From: Prochlorothrix hollandica PCC 9006 = CALU 1027
Lineage (GTDB): Bacteria; Cyanobacteriota; Cyanobacteriia; Prochlorotrichales; Prochlorotrichaceae
Direction of reading: 5' to 3'
Assembly: GCF_000332315.1 (NCBI RefSeq)
Contig: NZ_KB235937.1
Location: forward strand, 389,025 to 437,038
DNA length: 48,014 bases
Shown here piece by piece: positions 28,001 through 35,144 of this stretch. Below the pieces are notes generated by a model. That model saw nothing but the letters and a program-made list of their open reading frames with translations, did no database searches and had not been told where the DNA came from. Numbering within the stretch: position 1 is the stretch's first letter; each line of letters begins with the position of its first letter. A program made the position numbers and the translations under genes.

Positions 28001-28529
28001 CTGTCACCATCTCAAGGTGAGTGTCAACCTTTCAGCCCATGACTTACACCAACCTAACTTGTTGGATTATGTGGATTCTGTCCTGGCTGATGTCAATTGG
28101 TTACAGCCCTGTCTAACCTTAGAAATTACCGAAAGTATGCTGATTGAACGGGTTGAGGAGACTATCGAGTTATTGCAGGATTTTAAGAAGCGAGGCATCC
28201 ACATGAGTTTGGATGACTTTGGTACCGGCTATGCGTCTTTGAATTATTTACACCGCCTTCCCCTGGATAACTTGAAGATCGACCGATCGTTTATTAGTCA
28301 GATGCAAAAGGGCCAGAAAAATTATCAAATCATCGAAACAATTCTCAGCTTGAGTCAACAGTTGGGCCTACATTCCATTGCTGAGGGGATTGAAACGGAA
28401 GAACAATTACACCAATTACGGCAATTAGGCTATCAGTTTGGTCAAGGCTATCTATTTTCCCGGCCTTTAAGTGCCCCCAACCTGGAGATCTTGTTGGCCA
28501 ATCCCTCCCTCAAACTCGCTGGTTTTTAA
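25038..28529 (+). CDS. PAS/GAF-GGDEF-EAL cyclic-di-GMP turnover protein
   Basis: About 1160 residues from ATG 25038; a TTG at 25008 would add 10 residues and ATG 25044 is also possible. Domains in order: PAS (LASILDAIQDGVVVVDGQWQ), PAS-PAC (SLVEAAPVGIFHTNAEGHCL), GAF (AALHRVFQAIRNSLDLATIF), two more PAS domains, a GGDEF domain with intact RLGGDEFVILLED, and an EAL domain with GFEALIRWQHP and DDFGTGYASLNYL. Both the cyclase signature and the phosphodiesterase signature residues look intact, so synthesis, hydrolysis or both are possible. No membrane segment is seen, so it is a cytosolic sensor. It is transcribed away from the chemotaxis operon across a leader of about 0.9 kb. Cyclic-di-GMP control of motility versus attachment is a reasonable but unproved link to that operon. 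Confidence 0.93.
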   Translation: MIMVESSPFSEPEMAASVSQNTTALAKLNPAANLPPLLLASILDAIQDGVVVVDGQWQYVYVNGKAAAVLGRSAQDLLGQPLGDDFTLVAGQLFLEMCQRTLAEGQPVCLAEYPSTGNRWFETRLYPEPPGLLICFTDVTDRKLAEIVARNNEYRSESLVEAAPVGIFHTNAEGHCLYVNDRWSQITGLSAAEARGSGWLQTLHPEDRDRVFQAWYQAAQANQPFHQEYRFQRADQTVAWVFGQAAAEYDRNGQLQGYIGTITDISDISDRKHRELKLKRKAQQEAALHRVFQAIRNSLDLATIFTTATAETAQLLGGLDCVVVQYFPDRGVWQHIAEFRHPRPGMAGSSLNTIGLEIPDTNNPFAAQLKRLEKVQVNDTQGISDAVNQDVAQKVPGAWLLVPIILDDRVWGSFTIHVSQSPFTWQSSQVALVQAVVNQLEVAIQQASLYQQAQLELAERCRTEAALVASETRFKNLAANIPGAIFNYLLYPDGSTQILYMSPSCLNVWEVDVPTIEDNNQTLADMVYRDDLQPLMASVLASARTLTQWHHEWRIITPSGKLKWLQATGQPQALEDSIVAWDCIILDVSQQKQAELELRHSEERYRLLAENINDLVALHKLDGHYLYVSPSVTMLLGYQPEELLGRDPYDFFHPDDCETILQRSHRKVLTGSSDSVTYRMRHRAGHYIWFETLTRPIISPDGTITQLQTTSRDVTDRIQAQQQLRHEAHHDALTGLPNRHRLLERLTAALQRQASQDHYNFAVLFLDLDRFKVINDSLGHLAGDQLLVVVAYKLQSVLRSVDLVARLGGDEFVILLEDITDLQAVIQAIQRIFTQLQDPFMVAGRNVYITASIGLVWGNSRYNQAEELLRDADLAMYRAKSCGRARYEIFDPEMHRQALEQLHLEHDLRQSLDNQDFVLHYQPIVALDTGCLAGFEALIRWQHPQRGLLQPGIFMETAEETGLITTLDCWALRTACQQLKQWQQQFPHCHHLKVSVNLSAHDLHQPNLLDYVDSVLADVNWLQPCLTLEITESMLIERVEETIELLQDFKKRGIHMSLDDFGTGYASLNYLHRLPLDNLKIDRSFISQMQKGQKNYQIIETILSLSQQLGLHSIAEGIETEEQLHQLRQLGYQFGQGYLFSRPLSAPNLEILLANPSLKLAGF

Positions 28530-28667
28530 AGGTGCCCTGGTGAGCATTGGGGAAATCTCCAGGAGTTGGAACAATTATTAGCCGAAAGCAAAACCCAAGC
28601 CCCACCCCCAGCAGACCCTGAGCCAGCCCCCCTAATGCTGGAGAGCGGCATGGGGGCAAGGAAGTGA
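28530..28667 (+). other. In-frame open extension after the EAL stop codon
   Basis: Immediately after TAA at 28527-28529 the same frame stays open for 45 codons (GEHWGNLQELEQLLAESKTQ, then a Pro-rich tail) before TGA at 28665. It could be a former C-terminal tail cut by a recent stop or a coincidental open stretch. Confidence 0.3.
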
Positions 28668-28694
28668 GGGTTTTGTCCCAGGGGGTTGAAATCC

Positions 28695-31484
28695 CTAGTC
28701 CACCACCCGCTCCACCCGAATCACATTTTCCGTTAAATGCTCGAAGGTGTCATCGTGACTAATGATAAATAACTGGCGAAACGTTTTGAGATTGCCCAGG
28801 GCTTCCGCCAACTGTTCCCGACGATCGCGATCCATATTCGTCGTTGGTTCATCAAAAAACGCCACATCCAGTTCCGCCAACACCTTCAGCAGCGCCAAAC
28901 GCACCGCCAGGGCTGCGGCCATTTGCTCCCCCCCCGACAGGGTACGAAATCCCCGCCACCCCTTCTCCTCCTGCACCTGAATTTCATAGTCATCCGTCCA
29001 AGTGAGGGCCACCCCTTGGCGGTTCATCAGTTCCCGAAACAGACGATCGCCCTCCCGGCGAATTTCATCGAGATAAAAGCCCGTAATGCGGGAACCACTC
29101 TGGTTATAGACCCGGCGAGCCTCCGTGATAAACTGGGCGATCGCCGTTTTGCGGTGCAGGTCTTGGGTCAAGCGATCGCCCTCTGCCGCCCACTGTTGCC
29201 GTTGCTGCAACTCCCCCTGCAACCGTTCCCACTCCCGCCGTTTCTCCGGCAGCGCCCCCAGCCATTGCCCCCGCTGGGCCTGGAGCCGTTGGTAGGTTTC
29301 TTCCGCTCGGTGCAGTTGGGCCGGATCCCAATCCCCCTGGGCCGCGTCGTACTGGGCCTGGGTTTGGGCCAAGGTCTGGGCCAGTTGGGTCAGTTCCCCC
29401 TCGGTACGCTCCAAGACCTGACGGCAGTGGGGCAACTGGTGGGCCGAGGACTCCTGTTGGAGATGGGTGACATAATCAGCCTCATGGTGGCTGCGCTGGT
29501 GCTCCTGGGTAGCCAGGTGGTGATCCAGATCGGCAAAAGGCACCAGGGCTTGGGTCAACTGGGCCTGTTGGGCCGCGAGATCCGCGTCCTGGGCCTGGAG
29601 TTGGTGAAGCTGTTGCTCAATATTCGCCCCCTGGCTCAGTTGTTGACGGATACCCTGGGCTTGACGGCGAGGATCGCCTAAATTTGTGAGTTGTTGCTGG
29701 ATTTGACCATAGTGCCCCTGAAGATCAGCCATTGCCCCTAGCCCTTGCCTTAGTTCTGCCAGACGGCTTTGGAGTTGGGCGATCGCCCCCTCCACCTCCC
29801 CCAGGGTCGATCGCTGGGTCTCTAGTTCCACCACCCGCAACTGGGCGGCCTGGGCCTCCTGTCGCCGCTGTTCCAACTGCCGCAACTGGCTATGGCGATC
29901 CGTGCCTGGGCCACCCCCAGCCCCCTGGTGGGCTAAATCCACCAAAATAGTCTGGTCTAGGCTCTCCAACAGGTTGCCATGGAGTTGTGCCCCCGTGGCC
30001 AGGGTCTGATGCACCGCCGTTAACGGCCCACTCCACAGGGGCAACGCCACCGCCGCAGAGTCCAGAGTGGTCTGGGCCTCCTGCACCTCCCCCTGGTGGT
30101 GCTGCCACTGCTGCCGACCCTCGTTCACCATGTGGCGCAACTGCTGCTCAAATTCCTGGGCCGCAGCCCCATAACTCCGGCGGGCTTGGCTAGCCTGATA
30201 GTCCTGTTCTAACTGGGGTAAGGTGGCGGCAATGGCAGCTAATTCCGCCAAAGGAGCTAGATTCTGGTGAATTTGGGTCTGGCGTTGCTGGTATTGGGCC
30301 AACTGCTGCTCCAAACCTCGACACTCAGTCGCCAAGGCAGTGTGATGTTGCAATTGCTGTTGCAGGGTCTGGAACTGGGTTTCTAGGGTTTCCTGCTGGG
30401 GGATTTGGGCTTCCACCTGGGTCAAATGTTGTCGCAGTTGGCTGATCTGGGCCAATTGGGCTTGCAGTTGGGCAGTTTGCACCGCTAAACGCTGTTGCTT
30501 GCTCCCCAACTCTTGCCCCTGTTGCCGAAGACTGTCTCGCTGCGATCGCTGACCGGCCAAAACGTGCAAAGACTGGGTTAACTGCTGATAGGCTTCAAAA
30601 CCGGCACGACTGCCGTGCCAGCGATCGGCGGCGGTTTGGGCCTGATCTAGGGCTTGGGCTTGGTGCGATCGGGTCTGCTCCCATTGTTGTTGCTGCTGCT
30701 GCAATAAGGCCAGGGTTTGCTGGATCTGTTGGAGGGCATCCCCCTGGGCTTTCCAACCTTGCCACTGGCGCTGGGCAGTGTCCAGTTCTGCGGTCAGGGC
30801 CGTTACGGCTGCTTCTCCCTCGGCCACTGCCTGGGCTACCTGCTGTTCCTGGTGGCGGAGGCTGTCCCAGTCCTGCAACCGCTCCTCCACCAGCCCTAAG
30901 GCTTGGGCCGTGGTTTCCACCGCACGTTGGGCATATTTCTCCAACCCCAAACTGCTTTGGAAGGTTTGCTTATATTCCTCCACCTGGAGAATGGGATCAA
31001 AGACTTTACGGCGATCGCCGGGTTTTTTCAGGAAATCAGCGGTAAACGTGCCCTGGGGAATGCCAATAATATCGCCAAATAGTTTGCTGAGATCGGAGCC
31101 ATTGGCAATGCCCAAATGCTGCCGTAACCACTGCTCCGCATCCTCTAAGCGATGAATCCCTTCTACTTTGGTATTGAGTTGGGGATCATAAATGGTGTAG
31201 CTGTCGGCCTTGCTTTTGCCGCTCTGGCGCTGGACATCGTAGGTGCGACCATCGGCGGCGGACAGAAGGCGCACGGTCACTTGGGTGCTGCTGGACCCTT
31301 GGCGGCGCAGTTCCTCTTTGCGATAGTCGCCGCTGGAGTTAAACAAAACCCAGGCGATCGCCTCTAAAATACTGGTTTTTCCGGCTCCATTTTCCCCACA
31401 GATGGCATTGACTCCAGGGGCAAACTCAAAGTAGCGATCGTGGTGAATCTTAAAATCCCGCAGGCTGACGGAGAGAATTTCCAT
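28695..31484 (-). CDS. SbcC/Rad50-like SMC-type ATPase
   Basis: The start is the ATG of MEILSVSLRDFKIHHDRYF (31484), giving 929 residues; an ATG 33 bases upstream is less family-like. Walker A is GENGAGKTS (30-38). A very long Gln-rich coiled coil follows. The C-terminal ATPase half has signature LSGGEQMAAALAVRLALLK, Walker B VAFFDEPTTNMD and switch IISHDD. These are Rad50/SbcC hallmarks for DNA end and repeat processing. The mid-coil CxxC zinc hook of classical Rad50/SbcC is not found; only an isolated Cys in QLPHCRQVLERT sits where a hook might be. No Mre11/SbcD gene is next to it. It may therefore be a hook-less SbcC relative with a distant nuclease partner. Confidence 0.85.
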   Translation of the reverse strand: MEILSVSLRDFKIHHDRYFEFAPGVNAICGENGAGKTSILEAIAWVLFNSSGDYRKEELRRQGSSSTQVTVRLLSAADGRTYDVQRQSGKSKADSYTIYDPQLNTKVEGIHRLEDAEQWLRQHLGIANGSDLSKLFGDIIGIPQGTFTADFLKKPGDRRKVFDPILQVEEYKQTFQSSLGLEKYAQRAVETTAQALGLVEERLQDWDSLRHQEQQVAQAVAEGEAAVTALTAELDTAQRQWQGWKAQGDALQQIQQTLALLQQQQQQWEQTRSHQAQALDQAQTAADRWHGSRAGFEAYQQLTQSLHVLAGQRSQRDSLRQQGQELGSKQQRLAVQTAQLQAQLAQISQLRQHLTQVEAQIPQQETLETQFQTLQQQLQHHTALATECRGLEQQLAQYQQRQTQIHQNLAPLAELAAIAATLPQLEQDYQASQARRSYGAAAQEFEQQLRHMVNEGRQQWQHHQGEVQEAQTTLDSAAVALPLWSGPLTAVHQTLATGAQLHGNLLESLDQTILVDLAHQGAGGGPGTDRHSQLRQLEQRRQEAQAAQLRVVELETQRSTLGEVEGAIAQLQSRLAELRQGLGAMADLQGHYGQIQQQLTNLGDPRRQAQGIRQQLSQGANIEQQLHQLQAQDADLAAQQAQLTQALVPFADLDHHLATQEHQRSHHEADYVTHLQQESSAHQLPHCRQVLERTEGELTQLAQTLAQTQAQYDAAQGDWDPAQLHRAEETYQRLQAQRGQWLGALPEKRREWERLQGELQQRQQWAAEGDRLTQDLHRKTAIAQFITEARRVYNQSGSRITGFYLDEIRREGDRLFRELMNRQGVALTWTDDYEIQVQEEKGWRGFRTLSGGEQMAAALAVRLALLKVLAELDVAFFDEPTTNMDRDRREQLAEALGNLKTFRQLFIISHDDTFEHLTENVIRVERVVD

Positions 31485-31563
31485 AGGATGCAGTGAACCT
31501 GAGAAAACATGGTGCAATTGTACGGGTCAGCCCCAACAATGGCAATGGCCAGCCTTGATGTAT

Positions 31564-31603
31564 CAGGGTCAACCAGGGTCAACCAGGGTCAACCAGGGTC
31601 AAG
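31564..31603. repeat. 10-bp tandem repeat, 4 units, spanning the hemW stop codon
   Basis: Four copies of CAGGGTCAAC (last unit ending AAG). The hemW stop (31589-31591) lies within the third unit, so the repeat continues past the gene end. Confidence 0.85.
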
Positions 31604-32887
31604 ACTTGCACCAAACTTGCTCCAAACCTGCTCCAACTGGGCAAACAAATCCGCTAGGACTTGATTAGAAAACAAAAAGCCCTCCGGATCCGTTAACCGC
31701 AGCCATCGTTGTCCCGCCGCGTCCTGGGCGACTTGGGTCCAGCCCCGATCGCCAAACGGCACCACACACTCATTCACCACTGCCACCACCCTCGCCCCAA
31801 AGCGCATCTCCAGTTCTGCCAAATTCACCCCCTCCCGCAGCCGCAACCCCAACATGAGGGTGTCCAGTAAACCATCAAGATCGGTATCCCCAGGGGTTTC
31901 GCGATCGGGGTTTTGGGAAGAAGTCCACGGCACCGAAGTCCACGGCACCGAAGTCCACGGCACCGAAGTCCACGGCACCGGTGTCGATCCCGACCCCAGA
32001 TCCGTCACCCATTGACCATAGGCTTGGCTGTGGCGGGGGCGACTGTAGCGGTGCCCCTGGAGGTAGCTAGCAGCCCCCATGCCAAAGCCATAATAGCTGT
32101 GGTTCTGCCAATAAACCCGATTATGGCGACACTGGAAACCAGGTTTGGCATAATTGCAGACCTCATAATGGTCATAGCCCGCTGCCGTCAGCATCTGTTG
32201 GCCGAGGCGATACATCTGGGCCGTGATCTCATCGGAGGGCATCGGGGCAGCGCCCGGTTGGTAGCGCTTACCAAACACCGTCGGCTCTTCCAGGATCAGA
32301 TCATATAAAGACAAATGGGGCGGTGCCAGGGCCAGGGCTTGGGTGATGGAATCCTGCCACTGCCCTAGGGTTTGGTGGGGCAGGCCCGATATCAAATCCA
32401 GGCTCCAATTCTCCACCCCCGCCCCCTGGAGCATGGCAAACGCCGCTGCAATGTCTTCCCGACGGTGGCAGCGACCACAGGCCAGCAATAACTGATCCTG
32501 AAAGGCTTGCACCCCCAAACTAAAGCGGTTGACCCCGGCCTGCTGGTAGCCCCGGATCTGCTCCAGGCTAAAGGTCTTGGGATCCACCTCTAGGGAACAT
32601 TCCAGCCCTGCCCCTAGTCCGAACTGCGCCCCCAGGGTCTCCAGGATTTGGGCCACCTGATCCGCCGTTAACAGGGACGGAGTTCCCCCGCCAAAAAAGA
32701 TGGTCTGTAACGGGGAACCGAGGGCCGGGGTGAGGCGAATTTCCTGGCACAACAGCGCCACATAGGCAGCAATTGGCCCATGGTTGCCGCCGTGACGACG
32801 ATCGCCGGTAACCACAACGGGAAAATCGCAATAGAAACAACGACGGTGACAAAAGGGAATATGGACGTAGGCGGCGGTGGGGGACAC
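31589..32887 (-). CDS. hemW: Radical SAM heme chaperone HemW
   Basis: A 432-residue member of the coproporphyrinogen-III-oxidase-like radical SAM family. AYVHIPFCHRRCFYCDF carries the 4Fe-4S cluster cysteines Cys13, Cys17 and Cys20 (CxxxCxxC). FFGGGTPSLL is the SAM-binding glycine motif, followed by NRFSLGVQAFQDQLL and the C-terminal HemN-like domain. HemW is a heme chaperone, not an oxidase. It is longer than the usual roughly 380 residues partly because of a fourfold SVPWT repeat (DNA 31920-31979) in a loop. The gene is divergent from the PIN-TRAM gene. Confidence 0.9.
   Translation of the reverse strand: MSPTAAYVHIPFCHRRCFYCDFPVVVTGDRRHGGNHGPIAAYVALLCQEIRLTPALGSPLQTIFFGGGTPSLLTADQVAQILETLGAQFGLGAGLECSLEVDPKTFSLEQIRGYQQAGVNRFSLGVQAFQDQLLLACGRCHRREDIAAAFAMLQGAGVENWSLDLISGLPHQTLGQWQDSITQALALAPPHLSLYDLILEEPTVFGKRYQPGAAPMPSDEITAQMYRLGQQMLTAAGYDHYEVCNYAKPGFQCRHNRVYWQNHSYYGFGMGAASYLQGHRYSRPRHSQAYGQWVTDLGSGSTPVPWTSVPWTSVPWTSVPWTSSQNPDRETPGDTDLDGLLDTLMLGLRLREGVNLAELEMRFGARVVAVVNECVVPFGDRGWTQVAQDAAGQRWLRLTDPEGFLFSNQVLADLFAQLEQVWSKFGASLDPG
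31920..31979. repeat. 15-bp coding tandem repeat, 4 units, in hemW
   Basis: Four perfect copies of GAAGTCCACGGCACC, encoding (VPWTS)n on the minus strand. It lies between the catalytic core and the C-terminal domain, where a loop insertion would be tolerated. Confidence 0.95.
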
Positions 32888-33005
32888 GGGGAACTAGGGC
32901 AACGGTTAAACCAGGCACAGGTCAGGAATACCCCAGGACACCGTCCTCCGCAGTTGAAATCTAAACTTCCCACAACTTAAAAGCAGTCGAAACCAGGGTA
33001 GACCG

Positions 33006-33011
33006 TATAAT
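33006..33011 (+). promoter_or_regulatory. Candidate -10 element for the PIN-TRAM gene
   Basis: A perfect TATAAT lies 114 bases before the ATG at 33125. No good -35 hexamer at 17 bases was seen, so this is a weak call. Tandem 11-bp repeats (33038-33070) lie between it and the gene. Confidence 0.35.
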
Positions 33012-33037
33012 GGTAGCTCACGATCGCGCCTCTGAAA

Positions 33038-33070
33038 GATTGTCCTTGGATTGTCCTTGGATTGTCCTTG
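33038..33070. repeat. 11-bp tandem repeat, 3 units
   Basis: Three perfect copies of GATTGTCCTTG in the presumed leader of the PIN-TRAM gene. Spacing of one helical turn makes protein binding conceivable. Confidence 0.85.
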
Positions 33071-33124
33071 TCCTAGAAAACTGTCCCGGAAAATTGTCCT
33101 GACCGCTACCTGCCTACCTGATCC

Positions 33125-34204
33125 ATGCTTGACCTGTTCGTCATCCTTACTTTTATCCTCTTCGGGATTGGCCTTGGTTTTTACGGGGTTGATTTCTTGC
33201 CGATTTCCGCCCTGATGGAAGTGACCAACCTGGAAGGACTGCGATCGGTCACTGCCGGATTTGGGGCTTTGATGTTCGGCGTAATTGGCTATGCTGCCCT
33301 GACCCTCTATCGTCGGGTTCAACAGCAGGTGCGATCGCTGCCCCCCGATATCATCCTCAGCCGCGCCGTTGGTCTCGTCATTGGCTTGCTCATTGCGAAC
33401 CTGGTGCTGGCCCCCGTGTTGCTGCTGCCCATCTCCCCCGAATTTGGCTTTATCAAACCCCTCGCCGCCGTCCTCAGCAGTTTGATGTTTGGGGTCTCTG
33501 GGGTCAACCTGGCAGACACCCATGGCCGCAGCCTAGTGCGCCTGTTCAATCCCAATTCCCTGGAAACTGCCCTGGTGGCAGAGGGCACCCTCAAGCCAGC
33601 GGTGACCAAGGTTCTCGACACCAGTTGCATCATCGATGGCCGCTTCCAAGAACTGATCGAAACTGGCTTTTTGGAGGGCCAGATTCTAGTGCCCCAGTTT
33701 GTGCTGCAAGAGCTGCAACAGGTGGCCGATGCCTCCAATGATCAAAAACGAATGCGGGGCCGTCGGGGGCTGGATATTCTCAACCAAGTGCGGGAATCCT
33801 ACCCCAACCGCATCATCATTGATGCCGCCAACTATGAAGACATCGCCACCGTGGATGCCAAGTTGATCCGCCTCGCCCAAGACATTAACGGCATTCTCCT
33901 CACCAACGACTACAACCTCAGCAAGGTGGCCAACTTCCAAAGTGTCTCGGTGCTCAATGTCAATAGTTTGGCCCAAGCCCTCCGTCCCAACTATTTGCCG
34001 GGGGATGCTCTCCACCTCAAGATCCTCAAAGAAGGGAAAGAAAGTTCCCAGGGGGTGGGCTATCTGGATGATGGCACCATGGTGGTGGTGGAAGAGGGCC
34101 GACCCTACCTGGGTAAGGATTTGGAGGTGGTGGTGACGGGGGCGCTGCAAACTTCAGCAGGGCGGATGATTTTCGCACGGCCTGACAACTCCCAGGAGTC
34201 CTAG
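33125..34204 (+). CDS. PIN/TRAM domain membrane protein (YacL-like)
   Basis: A 359-residue protein with four N-terminal membrane helices (about 2-21, 44-62, 80-100 and 112-130). A PIN nuclease-like domain follows, with VLDTSCIIDGR (Asp165) and VDAKLIRLAQDINGILLTND supplying the remaining acidic residues. A C-terminal TRAM RNA-binding domain (about 290-350) has LKEGKESSQGVGYLDDGTMV. This four-helix PIN-TRAM layout is that of the widely conserved YacL family in Gram-positive bacteria and cyanobacteria. The activity is probably RNA-directed, but the substrate is unknown. Divergent from hemW. Confidence 0.9.
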   Translation: MLDLFVILTFILFGIGLGFYGVDFLPISALMEVTNLEGLRSVTAGFGALMFGVIGYAALTLYRRVQQQVRSLPPDIILSRAVGLVIGLLIANLVLAPVLLLPISPEFGFIKPLAAVLSSLMFGVSGVNLADTHGRSLVRLFNPNSLETALVAEGTLKPAVTKVLDTSCIIDGRFQELIETGFLEGQILVPQFVLQELQQVADASNDQKRMRGRRGLDILNQVRESYPNRIIIDAANYEDIATVDAKLIRLAQDINGILLTNDYNLSKVANFQSVSVLNVNSLAQALRPNYLPGDALHLKILKEGKESSQGVGYLDDGTMVVVEEGRPYLGKDLEVVVTGALQTSAGRMIFARPDNSQES

Positions 34205-34322
34205 ACCCAGGCTTGCCGCCGCCCATGGCCTGTATAGAATGGCCTGTATAGATATGGTATTGTTGAAGACTGTGGTTAGATCACGGTTGGCTCGATCGCC
34301 CTTGGATTTGGCTCAGCGTTAC

Positions 34323-34598
34323 CTAAAATCTGGGTCTAAAGCCCCGTCCTTCTAGGACGGCTTTTCTTCCTGCAACTGATCTATCCAGCCTTCTCCATCT
34401 ATGCTATTTTAGTTAGCATAAAAGCACGATAAAAGTCTGGGTTGGAGCTAATCCAAGACTCTAAATGGACAAAGAACGGGCGTAAGACCAGTATTTCTGG
34501 CAATCCGACTGCTTTGTCTAGCCAGCCGTACAGCGAACAGCTTGGACTATTCGCCTAGTCGGAGAATCCCCGCACCTTTAGGTCGGGGAGCATGTCAA
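34323..34598 (+). mobile_element. IS200/IS605-type mini-element without transposase genes, copy 1
   Basis: 276 bp, preceded by TTAC (34319-34322), the target tetranucleotide of IS608-like elements, and ending in TCAA (34595-34598), the IS608-like right cleavage site. The left end has an imperfect hairpin AAGCC-cc-GTCCT/AGGAC-GGCTT (34339-34363). The right end has CCCCG-c-ACC/GGT-CGGGG (34568-34588). No target duplication is expected or seen. A second, 302-bp copy at 47689-47990 shares both ends, flanking rules and the inner structured segment. tnpA and the bulk of tnpB are missing, so it would need factors in trans (a PATE/MITE-type derivative). Confidence 0.8.
34431..34598 (+). ncRNA. Possible omegaRNA (reRNA) segment of mini-element 1
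   Basis: The right half of the element keeps a hairpin GTCTGGGTT...AATCCAAGAC, a CCAG/CTGG hairpin, a 34-codon tail frame ending at 34558 and the right-end hairpin. In copy 2 the first hairpin changes GGGTT/AATCC to GGGTT/AACCC, turning a G-U pair into G-C, and the CCAG/CTGG loop changes while the stem is kept. In IS605-type TnpB systems this region is the guide-RNA scaffold and the bases just after TCAA are the guide. Expression is unknown. Confidence 0.4.
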
Positions 34599-34606
34599 TC
34601 ACGGTT

Positions 34607-34788
34607 GAGACCCAAGGCTGAGACCCAAGGTCGATGCCCAAAGTTGAGGTCAAACGTCGAGACCCAAGGCTGAGACCCAAGACTGAGACCCAAGACTGAG
34701 ACCCAAGGTTAAGACCCAAGGTTAAGACCCAAGGCTGAGACCCAAGGCTGAGACCCAAGGTTAAGACCCAAGGCTGAGATCCAGGGTT
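34607..34788. repeat. 13-bp tandem array, 14 units, upstream of rpsO
   Basis: Fourteen head-to-tail units of the type GAGACCCAAGGCT, alternating GGCT, GGTT and GACT endings. Starts 8 bases after the end of the mini-element. It is not a CRISPR array because it has no unique spacers. It lies between 78 and 260 bases upstream of the rpsO start. Confidence 0.95.
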
Positions 34789-34865
34789 AAAGCCAACGAT
34801 CGCTGTCCCTTGACCCCACACCATAGTTTGTTATACCCCGTTCTCTTAGGAAGCACTGAAGCCCA

Positions 34866-35135
34866 ATGAGTCTGACCCAGGAACAAAAACAGGAGCTAAT
34901 CAATACCTATCAGGTTCACGAAACTGATACCGGATCTGCGGATTTGCAGGTGGCCTTGCTCACCGAGCGGATTACCCGCCTCAGTGGCCACTTGAAAACC
35001 AACAAAAAGGACTTTGCCTCCCGCAAAGGTCTGTTGAAAATGATTGGTCGTCGTAAGCGTTTACTGGCTTACATCAATAAGCAAGACCAAAACCGTTACC
35101 GCGCCCTGATTACTCGTCTAGGCATTCGGGGTTAA
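34866..35135 (+). CDS. rpsO: 30S ribosomal protein S15
   Basis: An 89-residue protein of full family length: [60 protein letters not shown] and [17 protein letters not shown], all diagnostic S15 segments. S15 binds 16S rRNA early in assembly of the 30S platform, and in many bacteria it represses its own mRNA through the leader. The leader here is packed with 13-bp repeats and a mobile element. It is followed 9 bases later by the PAM68-like gene, an arrangement common in cyanobacteria. Confidence 0.97.
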   Translation: MSLTQEQKQELINTYQVHETDTGSADLQVALLTERITRLSGHLKTNKKDFASRKGLLKMIGRRKRLLAYINKQDQNRYRALITRLGIRG

Positions 35136-35144
35136 AGGTAGACC

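Larger units (their letters stand above)
34205..34865. other. Intergenic region between the PIN-TRAM gene and rpsO
   Basis: 660 bases largely filled by a 276-bp mini-element (34323-34598) and a 13-bp tandem array (34607-34788). The rpsO promoter should lie near its end or inside the repeats. Confidence 0.7.

Noticed and set aside
32906-33523. 205-codon minus-strand frame overlapping the PIN-TRAM gene
   Set aside because: Highly charged, low-complexity translation antisense to a well-supported membrane/PIN gene.
34607-34788. CRISPR array
   Set aside because: Repeats are contiguous 13-bp units with no unique spacers and there are no cas genes.
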